Assembly (NCBI GenBank): GCA_964345035.1 | Contig: CAYFPO010000001.1 | Coordinates: 62,001-126,000, forward strand | DNA length: 64,000 nt | From: CAYFPO01 sp964345035 | Lineage (GTDB): Bacteria > Fidelibacterota > Marinisomatia > SCGC-AAA003-L08 > GCA-002704045 | Reading direction: 5' to 3' | The notes under the pieces: generated by a model | Database searches by the model: none | What the model was told of the DNA's origin: nothing | What the model saw: only the letters and a program-made list of their open reading frames with translations | Translations under genes and position numbers: made by a program | Shown: positions 10,505 through 21,600 of the stretch, piece by piece | Numbering within the stretch: position 1 is the stretch's first letter | How the letters are laid out: each line of letters opens with the position of its first letter

Positions 10505-13500
10505 TTATTTCATTAATACCATTTTACGGGTCAAAGTGGTATTTTCAGTTTGCAGGATATACATATATACACCTGCAGATACTGTATTTCCTCTTTCATC
10601 CGTACCATTCCATTGGATATTATAATATCCTGATTCCTGATAATCATTTGCCAGAGTGGTAATCACTCTTCCCGTTATATCAATAACCAGTAATGATACA
10701 AATCCATCTTCAGGTATTACATATTCAATGGTAGTTTCTGGATTGAATGGATTAGGATAGTTCTGTCCTAATAAAAAATCCTCTGGTTCTGCAGGAGTAT
10801 TTTCTACAGTAATACTTCCACTGGTTAGTGGTGAATTACCAAACTCAGTATTATCAAGATTCGCATTAACAAAAAGTTCCATATTCATATCATTGCTCCA
10901 GAGTCGTAACTCAATTGTTTCTCCAGTTTCCCATCCTTCAAGATGAACTCCAAATTGATTGAATCCTCCCCATGCAGCAATTGCAACCGGCTCATTTACA
11001 TCCACAATTCTGGTAGCACCAACTACATTGCCGTCAGCATATACAGCCAATTCATCTCCTGGTTGTAATTCACCATTCAATTCTGTAATGACAATCGGAT
11101 GGGAAATCCCTGTGGGATTAATTGTATAATGAACAGGGTCCCTGAGATCACCAACATTGTTTGTATTGCGTCCAAATCCACCGTCGCTATCATCCCAGTC
11201 ATATACCAGGACTGCACCTTCTTCACCAGTGAGGAATAATTGATATCCTCTACCTGGCTGCATACCGCCATTTTCATCTATGGTATTTACCCCCAATGAT
11301 GGAACATAAAATTGACCTTGCTCATCATTTACCAGCAGAATCGGTAAGCCATCCATAACATCAGCGACACTCATTGGTTCCGGTGGAAGGAATGCAATGT
11401 TATTTAGCATGAAAGGAGCTAATTCTATGGGTGTATCAACAACATCGGGATATCCTGTTACGCTAATATCTACATCATCATCACCACTCAAAAATACCAG
11501 GTATCCCTTACCCAATTCAAGAGATCCTATGGTATTGATTTCGTAATCAGGAACATAAAAACCACCTGCATCATCATTAACCATCAAGATTCCTGCATCA
11601 CCAAACACATTTTCTATATCCGAGTCTTCCAACTCGACATTAAAAGAAATATTGTTCAGCATAAATGCATTCAATCCAACTTCTTGTGTTACAGTGTATT
11701 CACAACTACCGTCATCCTGATTTGCTATGGGATCATAATTGGTTGCTTCCGGGTCAATACAGCCATACACCCATGCATCCAATTCTCCTACCACGGTGAG
11801 TAAGTCACCCCAGATACCATTACCAGAGCTATAATATGCCTCTGCACCATGTTCAAAGTTCTCACTTGCATCCCAAACACGGATAACAATATCATTTTCT
11901 TCCACCCAACCGGGTAGTTGGAATCCACCAAAATCACAGTTATCAATGGATCCAACACCAACCAGATCTAATTGAGACCCTGTCCAGACACCAGCTCCAA
12001 CCAGTATCTCACCATATTCCGATGAACAATCTCCTGAATTTGTCAATCCCTCTGCATCGAATAAACCGACTTCATCACCAGTATCCAATCCGACAATATT
12101 CTGTATCACTACCAATTGATTCACACCGGTTTGTTCAGGCAGATTTGTGAAGTACTGCAAACCAGGGCCATACTCACAGCAATCATCACAGGGAAGAATG
12201 GCATCCGGATCATAGTTCAATGCATCTTCATCCATACAGCCGGTACAGGATGAGTTGTCACCTTCACATACGCCGCATTCATCTAATTCAGCATCTCCAC
12301 CGCATAGTCCATTACAATCTTCTTCAAAAGCAGTTGGATCAAAAGGAGCACAATCATCTCCATCTGAGACTCCATCGTTGTCATCATCATTGTCACCTGC
12401 ATCGCAAATGCCGTCAAAATCAAAATCATCACCATCATTCGAAGGATCATAACATCCTAATGAGCAGTCGTCACAGGAATCTCCATCATCATCTGAACAT
12501 ACAAATTCATTGTTGTCATCTGAATCATGATCGTCAGTTGCACAGTCATTATCATCATCTGTATCTTCGTCATCACAGATTCCATCTAAATCGTAATCCA
12601 AACACTCTTCTTCATACACAATGGTAAAACATTCTGATACGAAAGCATCCAATGGTGTTCCGCCTACTCCGGACAATACCAGATTAGATAAACACGCTTC
12701 ATCTGCATTACCTTCAACTTCTAATTCCACTAGAACTCCACTGCCGGGGGGGACTGTAGTTCCTATAAGTGAAAAACCAATCACAGTGGATCCGGAAAAG
12801 GATACCATAAATCCATTGGCTTCCGCTGCTCCACCAGAGGCATTCAGAATGGTTACTCCATCAACATCAAACTGGAACCCCGCTATGGGTGCATCACTGT
12901 CATAATTCACTTCTATAACTGAGGGAGGTGCATCAGGACAATCAACTGCATCACATACAAATGATCCATCAAAACATTCTACCTCTGCTCCAGGCCCATT
13001 ACAAACATCACATTCATCATACTCTCCTACACAATCATCTACATCATCACAAATACCGTCGCCATCCGCATCATCACAGGACTCTTCATACACAATGGTA
13101 AAACATTCTGATACGAAAGCATCCAATGGTNNNNNNNNNNNNNNNNNNNNNNNNNNNNNNNNNNNNNNNNNNNNNNNNNNNNNNNNNNNNNNNNNNNNNN
13201 NNNNNNNNNNNNNNNNNNNNNNNNNNNNNNATACTCTCCTACACAATCATCTACATCATCACAAATACCGTCGCCATCCGCATCAGGACATCCACCTTCT
13301 GAACAATCACCTACTGCATCAAGTGGTACACCACCAACACCTGATATTACCAGATTTTCAATGCAGATGTCACCTCCTGTGGGAGTGTAATCAATATACG
13401 TTAATATATCCTCACCGGGAGGAATAGTAGTTCCGATAAGTGAAAAACCAATTACGGTGGATCCGGAAAAAGATACCATAAATCCATTGGCTGCTGCACT

Positions 13501-14043
13501 TCCGCCATAAGCGTTTGTAACCGTAGTGCCGGTTATTTCAAATTGGAATCCCGCTACATTTGTGTCATTAGACATAACAATTTCCATGCTGGATCCACTA
13601 ACATTTCCAAAACCTAAAACAATTTCATCTGAAGGCGGTGGTTCTGATTCTGCACAGCCACCCACAGCGTCCAAAGGTACTCCTCCAATTCCTGAAATTA
13701 CCGTATTGACAATGCATACATCTCCACCGGTTAATGAAAATGAAACTTCTGTCAAATCAGCAGTTCCCGCTGGAATTGTTCCACCTGTTAATGAAAACCC
13801 CAACAGTGTGGTACCGGAATAAGATACCATAAACCCATTCGCTGCTGCACTTCCTCCCCACGCATTGTCCAGGGTTACACCGGATATATCAAATTGAAAC
13901 CCCGCAACAAGTGCATTATTTGACATGGTAATGGTCATTGTACCTTCATCTGGGCTATAATTATTGATGGATAATTCCACATCCTGGGCAAATAATAATA
14001 CCGTACAGAATGTGGTCAAGGTAATAATAATTGATCTAAACAT
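10505..14043 (-). CDS. Large secreted cohesin-like/Asp-rich protein with sorting domain, interrupted by an assembly gap
   Basis: One gene split by the N run at 13131-13230. The 5' part (14043-13231, about 271 residues) has a strong Shine-Dalgarno AAGGAGG, signal peptide MFRSIIITLTTFCTVLLFAQ, two cohesin-like modules and the start of an Asp-rich TSP3-like stretch (DADGDGICDDVDD). The 3' part (about 874 residues) continues with another Asp-rich stretch, a further cohesin-like module, a long TSP3-like Ca-binding region (about 12330-12600), a GDEVGLFD domain (11780-12150), paired FMLNNI repeats (11270-11690), a GDELAVYADG segment and a type-A sorting domain with NYPNPFNPETTIEY. The reading frame changes across the gap because 100 N is not a true length. 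Surface location inferred; function unknown. Confidence 0.82.
12616..13285 (-). repeat. Direct repeats flanking the assembly gap
   Basis: The bases just left of the gap (13087-13130) are identical to 12616-12659. The bases just right of it (13231-13285) are identical to 13019-13073. Both encode the junction between a cohesin-like module (PLDAFVSECFTIVYEE) and an Asp-rich TSP3-like stretch. At least one extra module copy therefore probably sits in the gap. Confidence 0.85.
13131..13230. other. Assembly gap (100 N) inside a repeated coding region
   Basis: A run of exactly 100 N, most likely a placeholder. Both edges fall in sequence that is repeated elsewhere in the same gene, so the assembler probably failed on tandem modules; the true length is unknown. 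Confidence 0.95.
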
Positions 14044-14252
14044 GAATCCCTCCTTAGTAATTCGAATTTTGAAATCTGCTCTAGACTATAATGTCCGATA
14101 AGAAAACAGGGTAGAATTTACCTCTATTTTTTAATCAGAACAAAATCAATGTCTTATCTTTTACAATTTTTTACATAAATATTGACGAATCTAAGAAGGT
14201 ATGATTGGTAAGAATGTGCGTACCCGCACAAGATTAATTTCTAATTATTCTG

Positions 14253-14861
14253 TTATTTTGAATTTTTCTGTGTTGCGACAATTTCATCAATGATACCGTA
14301 TTTCAATGCCGCTTGAGAGTCCATGAAATAATCTCGATTAGTATCCTTGTCGATGGTTTTAATGGATTTACCTGTGTTATTGGATAATATTTTATTTAGT
14401 TTTTTTCGTAAGAATAAAATTTCTTTTGTGTGTATCTCTATATCAGTTGCCTGCCCTTGTACACCGCCCATGGGCTGATGGATCATCACCCTGGAATTTT
14501 TCAACGCTGATCTTTTTCCCTTTGTACCTGCACTGAGTATAACTGCAGCCATGCTGGCTGCCTGCCCCATGCAGATGGTTGCCACGTCTGGTTTGATATA
14601 ATTCATTGTGTCGAGTATACCAAAACCAGATGTTATGATTCCACCCGGGCTGTTGATGTACATAAAAATATCCTTTTTTGAATCTTCTGCTTCCAGAAAA
14701 AGTAATTGAGCAATTACTAAGCTTGAAATGTGGTCATCTATTGGTGTACCGAGAAAAATAATTCTCTCTTTTAAAAGACGGGAATAAATATCAAACGCCC
14801 GTTCTCCTGATCCGGATTGTTCTACGACCATTGGTATGAGATAATTTGCAGGTCTATCCAT
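14253..14861 (-). CDS. clpP: ATP-dependent Clp protease proteolytic subunit
   Basis: Serine peptidase of the cytoplasmic Clp machine, fed by ClpX or ClpA unfoldases. I choose ATG 14861 (202 residues, MDRPANYLIPMVVEQ) over an in-frame start at 14921, because it matches the family N-terminus and gives an 8-base overlap with the trigger factor stop. The catalytic triad is visible: Ser103 in GQAASMA, His128 in MIHQPMGG and Asp173 in DKDTNRD. The order tig-clpP is common in bacteria and links nascent-chain folding with degradation. A small 6-bp hairpin at 14215-14230 lies downstream but lacks a clear T-run. Confidence 0.97.
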   Translation of the reverse strand: MDRPANYLIPMVVEQSGSGERAFDIYSRLLKERIIFLGTPIDDHISSLVIAQLLFLEAEDSKKDIFMYINSPGGIITSGFGILDTMNYIKPDVATICMGQAASMAAVILSAGTKGKRSALKNSRVMIHQPMGGVQGQATDIEIHTKEILFLRKKLNKILSNNTGKSIKTIDKDTNRDYFMDSQAALKYGIIDEIVATQKNSK

Positions 14862-16143
14862 TTTGAGATTTTTCCTTTCTGATTTCATCAGTTGTTTTTG
14901 TAGATTCCTGAACTGTGACAAATCCCTTCAGGTAAGAAAACAATTTTTCATTTACTATATCATCTACTAATTTTGAACGATTCTCAGATTTTTTATAAAA
15001 TGACTTAACTTGTGCAATTGGTAGTTTACTGGTATCTGCAGCAGTTTGAATACGGTTATTGATCTCCTCATCTGTTGCAGTGATTTCATGCTTTTTGATA
15101 AGCTCTCTACGTATCAAATACCATTTGATATTCCAATCTGCCGGATCTGAATATATTTTCCGGATTTCCTCTTCATCCACCGAATCATTCTTACCATTTT
15201 GCTGCTTGGTTTCTTCAATCACATTCTTGAGGTAATTTTCCCGCATGGATTCAGGCACATCCACCTTGGATTTATCAACCAAATGATTTATGATCTGCTG
15301 CTCAACCTGTTTTGTAAATTCTCTTTCCAGTGATACATCTATCGTTTTTTTTAATTTTGCTTTCAACTCATCCAGGTTCTTCACAGATTCATCAGCAGTT
15401 TTCGCAAATTCATCATCCAGTTCAGGTAGAATTTGTTCTTCCACACGATGGACTGATATTTCATATTTCACTGTTTTTCCTTCACCATAATCTACTGTGA
15501 CATTGGCTTTTTCATTTGCTTTTATTCCTTCGAGAGGCAGCACGCCCGGGCCGCTGAAAACTCCGTCACCTAAACAGATATACTGTTTTTCATATTTTTT
15601 CCCTACCAATGGCACCCCTGAATCATCTATTTCCTGAAAATCACCCTGGATATAATTTCCCTGCCGTGCACCATCTTCTACAGTTTTAATATTCCCATGT
15701 TTTTTCTGAAGATCCAGCAGGGCATCATTTATATCGGTTTCCGTCTGTAAAATCCGCACTGCTTTGATCTTGTATTTCTTTTCATATTTGGGAAGTTTGA
15801 TGTCCGGTGTGATCTCAAATTTTGCGGTAAACTTCAGCTCACTGCCTTCCTTGAAATCCAAATGATTGATCTCCGCCTGGTTTAGCGGATGGAGTTCCAG
15901 CTCATCAATTGCTTTTCGGTAATATTCGTTCAGGGAGTGTTCTGCGAAATCTGCTTCGATTGCACCACCAAAATTTTTGCGGATTATTTTTTCCGGAACA
16001 TGTCCCTTACGAAATCCCGGGCGGCTGTACCCAGCTCTGAATTTATTGAAACTTTTTCGGAATTTATCTTCTAAATTTTCCCAGGTCACCACAACCGATA
16101 GTTCACGCGTGAAACTGTTAATTTCTTTTATACTGGTCTTCAT
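14854..16143 (-). CDS. tig: Trigger factor, ribosome-associated chaperone and peptidyl-prolyl isomerase
   Basis: 429 residues, the usual family length. The N-terminal ribosome-binding domain contains the signature FRAGYSRPGFRKGHVPEK (usually GFRxGKxP; here the Lys is replaced by His, G-H-V-P). The central FKBP-like domain includes the GDFQEIDDSGVPLVGKKYE region, and the helical C-terminal arms end in a basic tail. It binds at the peptide exit tunnel and shields nascent chains. It lies directly upstream of clpP with an 8-base overlap, so the two are coupled. Confidence 0.95.
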   Translation of the reverse strand: MKTSIKEINSFTRELSVVVTWENLEDKFRKSFNKFRAGYSRPGFRKGHVPEKIIRKNFGGAIEADFAEHSLNEYYRKAIDELELHPLNQAEINHLDFKEGSELKFTAKFEITPDIKLPKYEKKYKIKAVRILQTETDINDALLDLQKKHGNIKTVEDGARQGNYIQGDFQEIDDSGVPLVGKKYEKQYICLGDGVFSGPGVLPLEGIKANEKANVTVDYGEGKTVKYEISVHRVEEQILPELDDEFAKTADESVKNLDELKAKLKKTIDVSLEREFTKQVEQQIINHLVDKSKVDVPESMRENYLKNVIEETKQQNGKNDSVDEEEIRKIYSDPADWNIKWYLIRRELIKKHEITATDEEINNRIQTAADTSKLPIAQVKSFYKKSENRSKLVDDIVNEKLFSYLKGFVTVQESTKTTDEIRKEKSQNG

Positions 16144-16235
16144 TGATTAAATGGGTTTATCCTTATTGAAATTTGAGGCGGAAATTTACAGGGAATGGGG
16201 TTTGTCAAACAATAATTGCGAAAGGATGTGCCAAT

Positions 16236-16724
16236 TTAAATAGTACGAAAACTTCCGGATTCCATTGGCAGTTCTGAAGACATAGATGATTCGATCGCTT
16301 GTTTAATGCGGAATAATTCCTCCACCATAACACCTTTCAGGATGGGTTTGAATGGAACATCCTGCACACGGTTGCCATAGGTACCTTCTAAGGTATAGTG
16401 TATCTCTGTTTTATTATTTTTTGGGGAGAGAACAAATGAAACTTTGTGAGGGAATCCCTTGTCAGGATCTTCACGATGTTGTTCCTTCAACTTCATATTT
16501 GAGGGTGGTTTCCAGTTCATAACTTCCACATCCAGATTATAATTTCCAAAACCGAAATTATGGGTTATCTCAAATTTTGATCCTTTACTGAATGTGGTTT
16601 TGGCTTCGGTTAAAATTTCAATATGAAATCGATTATATGTAAGGCTTCGGGATAAGTCCGACATAAATGCCCAGCACAATTGCTGGTCTGCATTCACCAG
16701 TATGGATTGTTCCAGCTTTATCAT
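16236..16724 (-). CDS. SRPBCC (START/Bet v1-like) family protein
   Basis: 162 residues starting MIKLEQSILVNADQQLCWAFMSDLS, the typical first strand and helices of the SRPBCC fold, with later strands such as KTEIHYTLEGTYGN. The fold makes a hydrophobic cavity that binds small lipophilic ligands; the ligand here is unknown. It is transcribed divergently from the TPR gene at 16894. The 169-base spacer is very AT-rich, and I could not assign a promoter in it with confidence. Confidence 0.7.
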   Translation of the reverse strand: MIKLEQSILVNADQQLCWAFMSDLSRSLTYNRFHIEILTEAKTTFSKGSKFEITHNFGFGNYNLDVEVMNWKPPSNMKLKEQHREDPDKGFPHKVSFVLSPKNNKTEIHYTLEGTYGNRVQDVPFKPILKGVMVEELFRIKQAIESSMSSELPMESGSFRTI

Positions 16725-16893
16725 GGGTTATAATTTACATCTATATTGGAATATGGCGGAAATCATCTAAATATTTCGAATATATCTTTAATTCTATAAT
16801 ATCAATATTCTACATATTATATTAATATTATTGATTGTTGTAATTTTTCATGTAAATTACATTGTGGATTAATTTAGAAATAAAGAACTTACA

Positions 16894-18387
16894 GTGAAAA
16901 CCATACACAATTTATTAAATACTGCTCAACAGCACCATTTTGATGACTTTCTTCAGTTCATCAGCAAAATAGGATTTTTTGATAATTCCGCATTACAATC
17001 ACTATTATCAAATTCAAAAGTTCAGACAGAAAACCATAAGCTCTTTCCGGTAGTTCTGGTTGGTATTGCTCGGGCAAAAAATATTGAAGGGAAGCAGATC
17101 GAATCCCTGCAATACTTCCAAGAAGCAATGGATTTGATTTCAGAAACAGATGACAGTAAATTCCTGGAAAAAGATGATATCAACGGATTTATCTATCAGC
17201 AATATGGTGCTTTCAATCGAGCATTATCAGACAGCCGGTCAGCTCTTCAATATTTTAAGTTTGGGAAATCTCTTATGACCTCACCCATACTTAAATCCAT
17301 TGTGAATTATGAAATAGACCTGATGAATATAGAATTGAATAAACAATCAGATATTACCATACTTGAAAAATACCGGGAAATTTTTCGGAAGACCGGACAA
17401 GTAGTGATGGAGATCATTGTGAATGCACGGATTGGCATTCTCTACCGCCAGAAAAAGGTCTTTCATATTGCCCTCAAGTATTATGATGAAAGCTACAAAC
17501 TTGCAGTTAGGTATAAGGATATTTATCATCAAGCCATGCTGCAGAATTCTTATGGATTTCTATATTACCAAATGGGGGACCATGAAACTGCCCTTGAACA
17601 TTATCAAAATTCCATTGAGCTGACGCGCAGTTCTTTCCAGGAAAGTTTAGCTCACCAGAATATTGCATTGGTATATGAATCCCGGGCAGATTACCCAACA
17701 GCATTGAAACACTGGATGACATCTTTCCAAATATGCAGTAAATCGGGAGCCATAGCAAATTTACCCGAAGACGGATTACGGATTGGGAAAATCTATGAAG
17801 AACAATTGAATCAGCCTCAGAAAGCCGGAAAATTTTATAAAGCAGGAAATAATGCAGCCTTAGCATTGGCTGAGATTGGAATTCGTATTGTCGGCTACAG
17901 GAAACAGGTGGTTCAAAAATATGCTGAATACAATATTCAACACACACAACCAAAACTACCGGCAACATCCTCTGAACAATTTACATTTTTACGGGGAAAA
18001 ACCTGGCGAGAGATTCGGGATATTTTTCAATATCACCTTATCATCTATCATATAAAAAAATCTACAACCGGCAAGGACCTCCTCCGCCTTCCCCTCAACA
18101 ATTCTACTATATTGATGGCACGAAAACGGCTTACGGAAAAAGGATATACCTTTCCGGATAACCGTAAAAAGAATGTAGAATTTACTGCTTCTAATTTAAT
18201 TCCTGAATTGGAAACATATATCCAATCTATCCGGAAATTGGACTGGAAATCTGCTAATGCAAGGTTCGAAACTGTAGCAATTGATTACTTACTCAGAGAA
18301 CATCATTTCAATAAGACAACTCTGGGCAAACAACTCAATCTCAGTTATGCCAGTGTAATCGCAAAAACAAAAGAATTCAGGAATTGA
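16894..18387 (+). CDS. TPR-repeat protein with a possible C-terminal helix-turn-helix
   Basis: 497 residues, GTG start. Residues of about 60-330 form tetratricopeptide-like helical repeats (for example ALKYYDESYKLAVRYKD, ALEHYQNSIELTRSSF and ALKHWMTSFQICSKSG). No signal peptide, so cytoplasmic. The C-terminal 30 residues (LREHHFNKTTLGKQLNLSYAS and what follows) resemble a Fis-type helix-turn-helix, suggesting a regulator that senses a partner through its TPRs. The small gene at 18389 starts one base after its stop, and the secreted-protein cluster follows, so it may control that cluster; this is inference from position. Confidence 0.6.
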   Translation: MKTIHNLLNTAQQHHFDDFLQFISKIGFFDNSALQSLLSNSKVQTENHKLFPVVLVGIARAKNIEGKQIESLQYFQEAMDLISETDDSKFLEKDDINGFIYQQYGAFNRALSDSRSALQYFKFGKSLMTSPILKSIVNYEIDLMNIELNKQSDITILEKYREIFRKTGQVVMEIIVNARIGILYRQKKVFHIALKYYDESYKLAVRYKDIYHQAMLQNSYGFLYYQMGDHETALEHYQNSIELTRSSFQESLAHQNIALVYESRADYPTALKHWMTSFQICSKSGAIANLPEDGLRIGKIYEEQLNQPQKAGKFYKAGNNAALALAEIGIRIVGYRKQVVQKYAEYNIQHTQPKLPATSSEQFTFLRGKTWREIRDIFQYHLIIYHIKKSTTGKDLLRLPLNNSTILMARKRLTEKGYTFPDNRKKNVEFTASNLIPELETYIQSIRKLDWKSANARFETVAIDYLLREHHFNKTTLGKQLNLSYASVIAKTKEFRN

Positions 18388-18388
18388 T

Positions 18389-18604
18389 ATGTCAGATGCA
18401 CAACCACTCAAGGGTATGTCTGAACTTGTAAATGAAGGGATTATAATCCGGGGAATGAATCACGAACAAGTATTGGATTCTATTGGTAAGCCCATTTATA
18501 TCAGAAAACAGAATGGGGGTACACTTGAATTTGAAATTTGGCATTATACATGGAGCCGAGTTGTTTTTTATTATGGCTATTGCGTGGATTATTTTAAGAG
18601 GTGA
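18389..18604 (+). CDS. Small BamE/SmpA-like protein
   Basis: 71 residues. The core GIIIRGMNHEQVLDSIGKP matches the start of BamE/SmpA-like domains (GMTxxEVxxxLGxP), followed by a Trp-rich strand EFEIWHYTWSRVVFYYG as in that fold. There is no signal peptide or lipobox, unlike true BamE, so a role in outer-membrane assembly is doubtful. It begins one base after the TPR gene stop and its 3' end sits just before the Shine-Dalgarno of the beta-helix gene, so it is part of the same transcript. Confidence 0.5.
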   Translation: MSDAQPLKGMSELVNEGIIIRGMNHEQVLDSIGKPIYIRKQNGGTLEFEIWHYTWSRVVFYYGYCVDYFKR

Positions 18605-18630
18605 CAATTAAAATAAAAGGAGAAAAAATA

Positions 18631-21600
18631 ATGAAACAACACAAAAACAATAAATGTAGTGGCGCCAGCTTGTCGGATGGACAGGATTTGTTAATCGTCC
18701 AGTGGCTTTTCGAGAAAAGTCACTACAAAATCATTTGGTTAAAATTCATAATACTTTTTTTATTTTTCAATTTTCACTCTGCATTCTCCACCACACTTCA
18801 TGTCCCCGATGACTATCCCACCATACAAGAGGGGATTGATTTTTCGGAAAATGGTGATACCGTTTTAGTAGCACCGGGGATGTACGTAGAAAATATCAAC
18901 TACAATGGAAAAAGTATCGTAGTAACTTCATCAGGTGGTGCATTATCAACTATAATTGATGGAGATCAGGAAGATAGTGTAGTCATTATAGAAAGTGGAG
19001 AAGACTCAACCACAGTACTTAGTGGTTTTACAATTAAAAACGGTTATAGTTGGCCGGGATGGAGCGGGAGCACAGAAGATTATAAGGGTGGAGGAATTAA
19101 AGTGTATGATTCCAGACCGATATTAAAAGATCTCATTATCTTAGATAACTTCGCTAACAGTCCGGCATGGGAATTCCCTAATTGTGGCGGCGGTATTAGT
19201 TGTGCTTCCAGTGAAGGAGTACTAATTCAAAATGTCATCGTAAAAAATAATGAGACTTATGGTACATTTTCCGGAGGGGGTGGAATTTGCGTGTTTGATG
19301 CAACCGTTGAGATTGAAAATGCACTTATAGAAGACAATATAGGTAATTTCTTTTTAGGAGGTGGTATCTATTCTGAATTTGGATCAAATTTAACAGTACG
19401 AAATAGTATCATCCGTAATAATAGCAGTGGAAATGGTGGTGGGATTTATCACTCCAACGGCTCCCTATCATTGACTGATGTTATCATTGAACAAAATGCT
19501 GGAGACAGTGGCGGTGGCGGATTGCGGATTGGTGGAGGTGATATTGATTTTGAAAATGTGACCATTACCGGAAACACTGCACAGTATGGTGGTGGACTAT
19601 ATGTCTCCTGTGATAATTTTAATATGAAAAATTCTAGGATTCATTCCAACTACAGCAATATTGGGGGTGGCATTTATTTTTCTGGTGGAAATAATTATAT
19701 ATTCGATCCCATAGACCGTTCAAGTATTTATACCAATTCTGCAAGCACAGGTCGGGATTTGTATGCCAATGAATCCCTATTTATTGAAATGGTTTTGGAC
19801 ACTTTTACAGTTCTGATCCCTGATGACACTTATGCAACACCCATTGATAATTTTACATTTGATATACAGAATTTAATATATGAAACTATTGCAGCCGATC
19901 TATATGTAGCCGTAGATGGAGATGATAACAACTCTGGTTTAACTTCCGATGATCCATTCAAAACTATTGAGAATGCCCTAACATTTATTGAAAGTGACAG
20001 TTTAAACCCATATAATATTTATCTGGCGGATGGTGTGTATGGTCCATCTACTAATGGAGAAGAGTTTCCCATTTACCTTAAAAGTTATATTTCGTTGATC
20101 GGGGAATCTGTGAACTCAACCATATTAGACGGTGAAAATACAACAGACGGTGTGATTTTAGGATTTCATCAGAATTTACCAGCACTGGAAAATATTACCA
20201 TACGAAATGCTTCCTCAAATTATGGTGGTGGCATCTATTGCATCAATACAGATTTGAATATGGAGAACATAAATATTTATAATTGTAGTGCATATCATGG
20301 GGGTGGAATCCGATTATCACAATCACAGGTAAATGCTGTAAATCTTGAAATTACCAACTGCAGTGCACAGGACAGAGGTGGTGCAATTTATATTACTTCG
20401 GATACTGGATCAATTTTTACTGATGGAGTAATCTCAGGAAACTCTGCAGGCAATGGCGGTGGTATCTTTTGTGCCAATCAATCTGAATTTTATAATTACC
20501 AAATTACCGAAAACACTGCGGTAGAATACGGAGGAGGTATTTATATTGTAGAAACTTACGACCATACACTTCTCTCGAATTGTATAATAAATTATAATAA
20601 TGCAGGAAAATATGGAGGTGGTATGTATTCAAACCATTGGGCAAATCCTATTTTAGAAAATACAGATTTTTTGTTTAATTCAGCAGGAACATCCGGAGGA
20701 GGAATATTCTGCAATTATACCAGTCCTGAATTTGATTCGGAAAACCGTTGTACGATTTACGGTAATACAGCACCCCGTGGAATGGATATTTTTGGAGATT
20801 TCACGGGTAGTAATGTTATGGTTGCTTTTCTGGATACTTTTAGTACCACCCTGCCTACCACCGATTTTTATGCAAAACCTGTTAACAAAATTGAGTTGAA
20901 CATATTGCATGGTCTAGAAGAACTGGTGAACTCTGATCTTTATGTATCTTCCGATGGGGATGATTCAAATTCAGGTTTAACGATGGATGATCCATTGTTG
21001 ACCATTCACACAGCATATTCAAAGATTTTTGCTGATTCATTAAATCCACACACCATCTTTATCAATGAAGGTCTTTACAGTTCAGAAATAACTGGAGAAT
21101 TGTTTCCTATTTATCCTATTAGCTATACAACACTCAGCGGGGAATCCTCTAATGAAACAAAACTGGATGCAGGAAATCATTCCAATGTAATTCTGATTAA
21201 CGAAGTTGATGGTATAATTCTGAAAGACGTAACCATTCAACATGGAAATTCAACCTATGGAGGTGGGATTTATTGTTATAAATCAAATCCAGTATTAGAA
21301 AATTTAATAATCCGTGAAAATTATGCTGTTTATGGTGGCGGAATTATGCTCTATGGTTCAGATCCGATTATCACACTTACAGAGATCAGTAACAATTTAG
21401 CAATTAATGGGGGCGGTGTATATTCCTATTATTATTCTGAACCTGTGTTTGAACATGTTACAGTCGTAAATAATTCAGCTGAAATAAACGGCGGAATTTT
21501 CAATAATCAAAACAGTTATTACCTCACAATCTCAAATTCAATATTATGGAATGATGGTGATGAAATTTCTGGTTCAGGCAGTGAAGAAACAATTACTGTT

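Noticed and set aside
12220..12627. His-rich plus-strand ORF
   Set aside because: Antisense shadow of the Asp-rich TSP3-like region.
13039..14043. A separate 334-residue protein reading through the N gap
   Set aside because: After the gap it follows the wrong frame; the residues are a frame-shifted copy of the PLDAFVSECF segment. It is the 5' part of the gene ending at 10505.
16725..16893. Divergent promoter between the SRPBCC and TPR genes
   Set aside because: The stretch is so AT-rich that many -10-like words occur; none pairs with a convincing -35, so I list no promoter.
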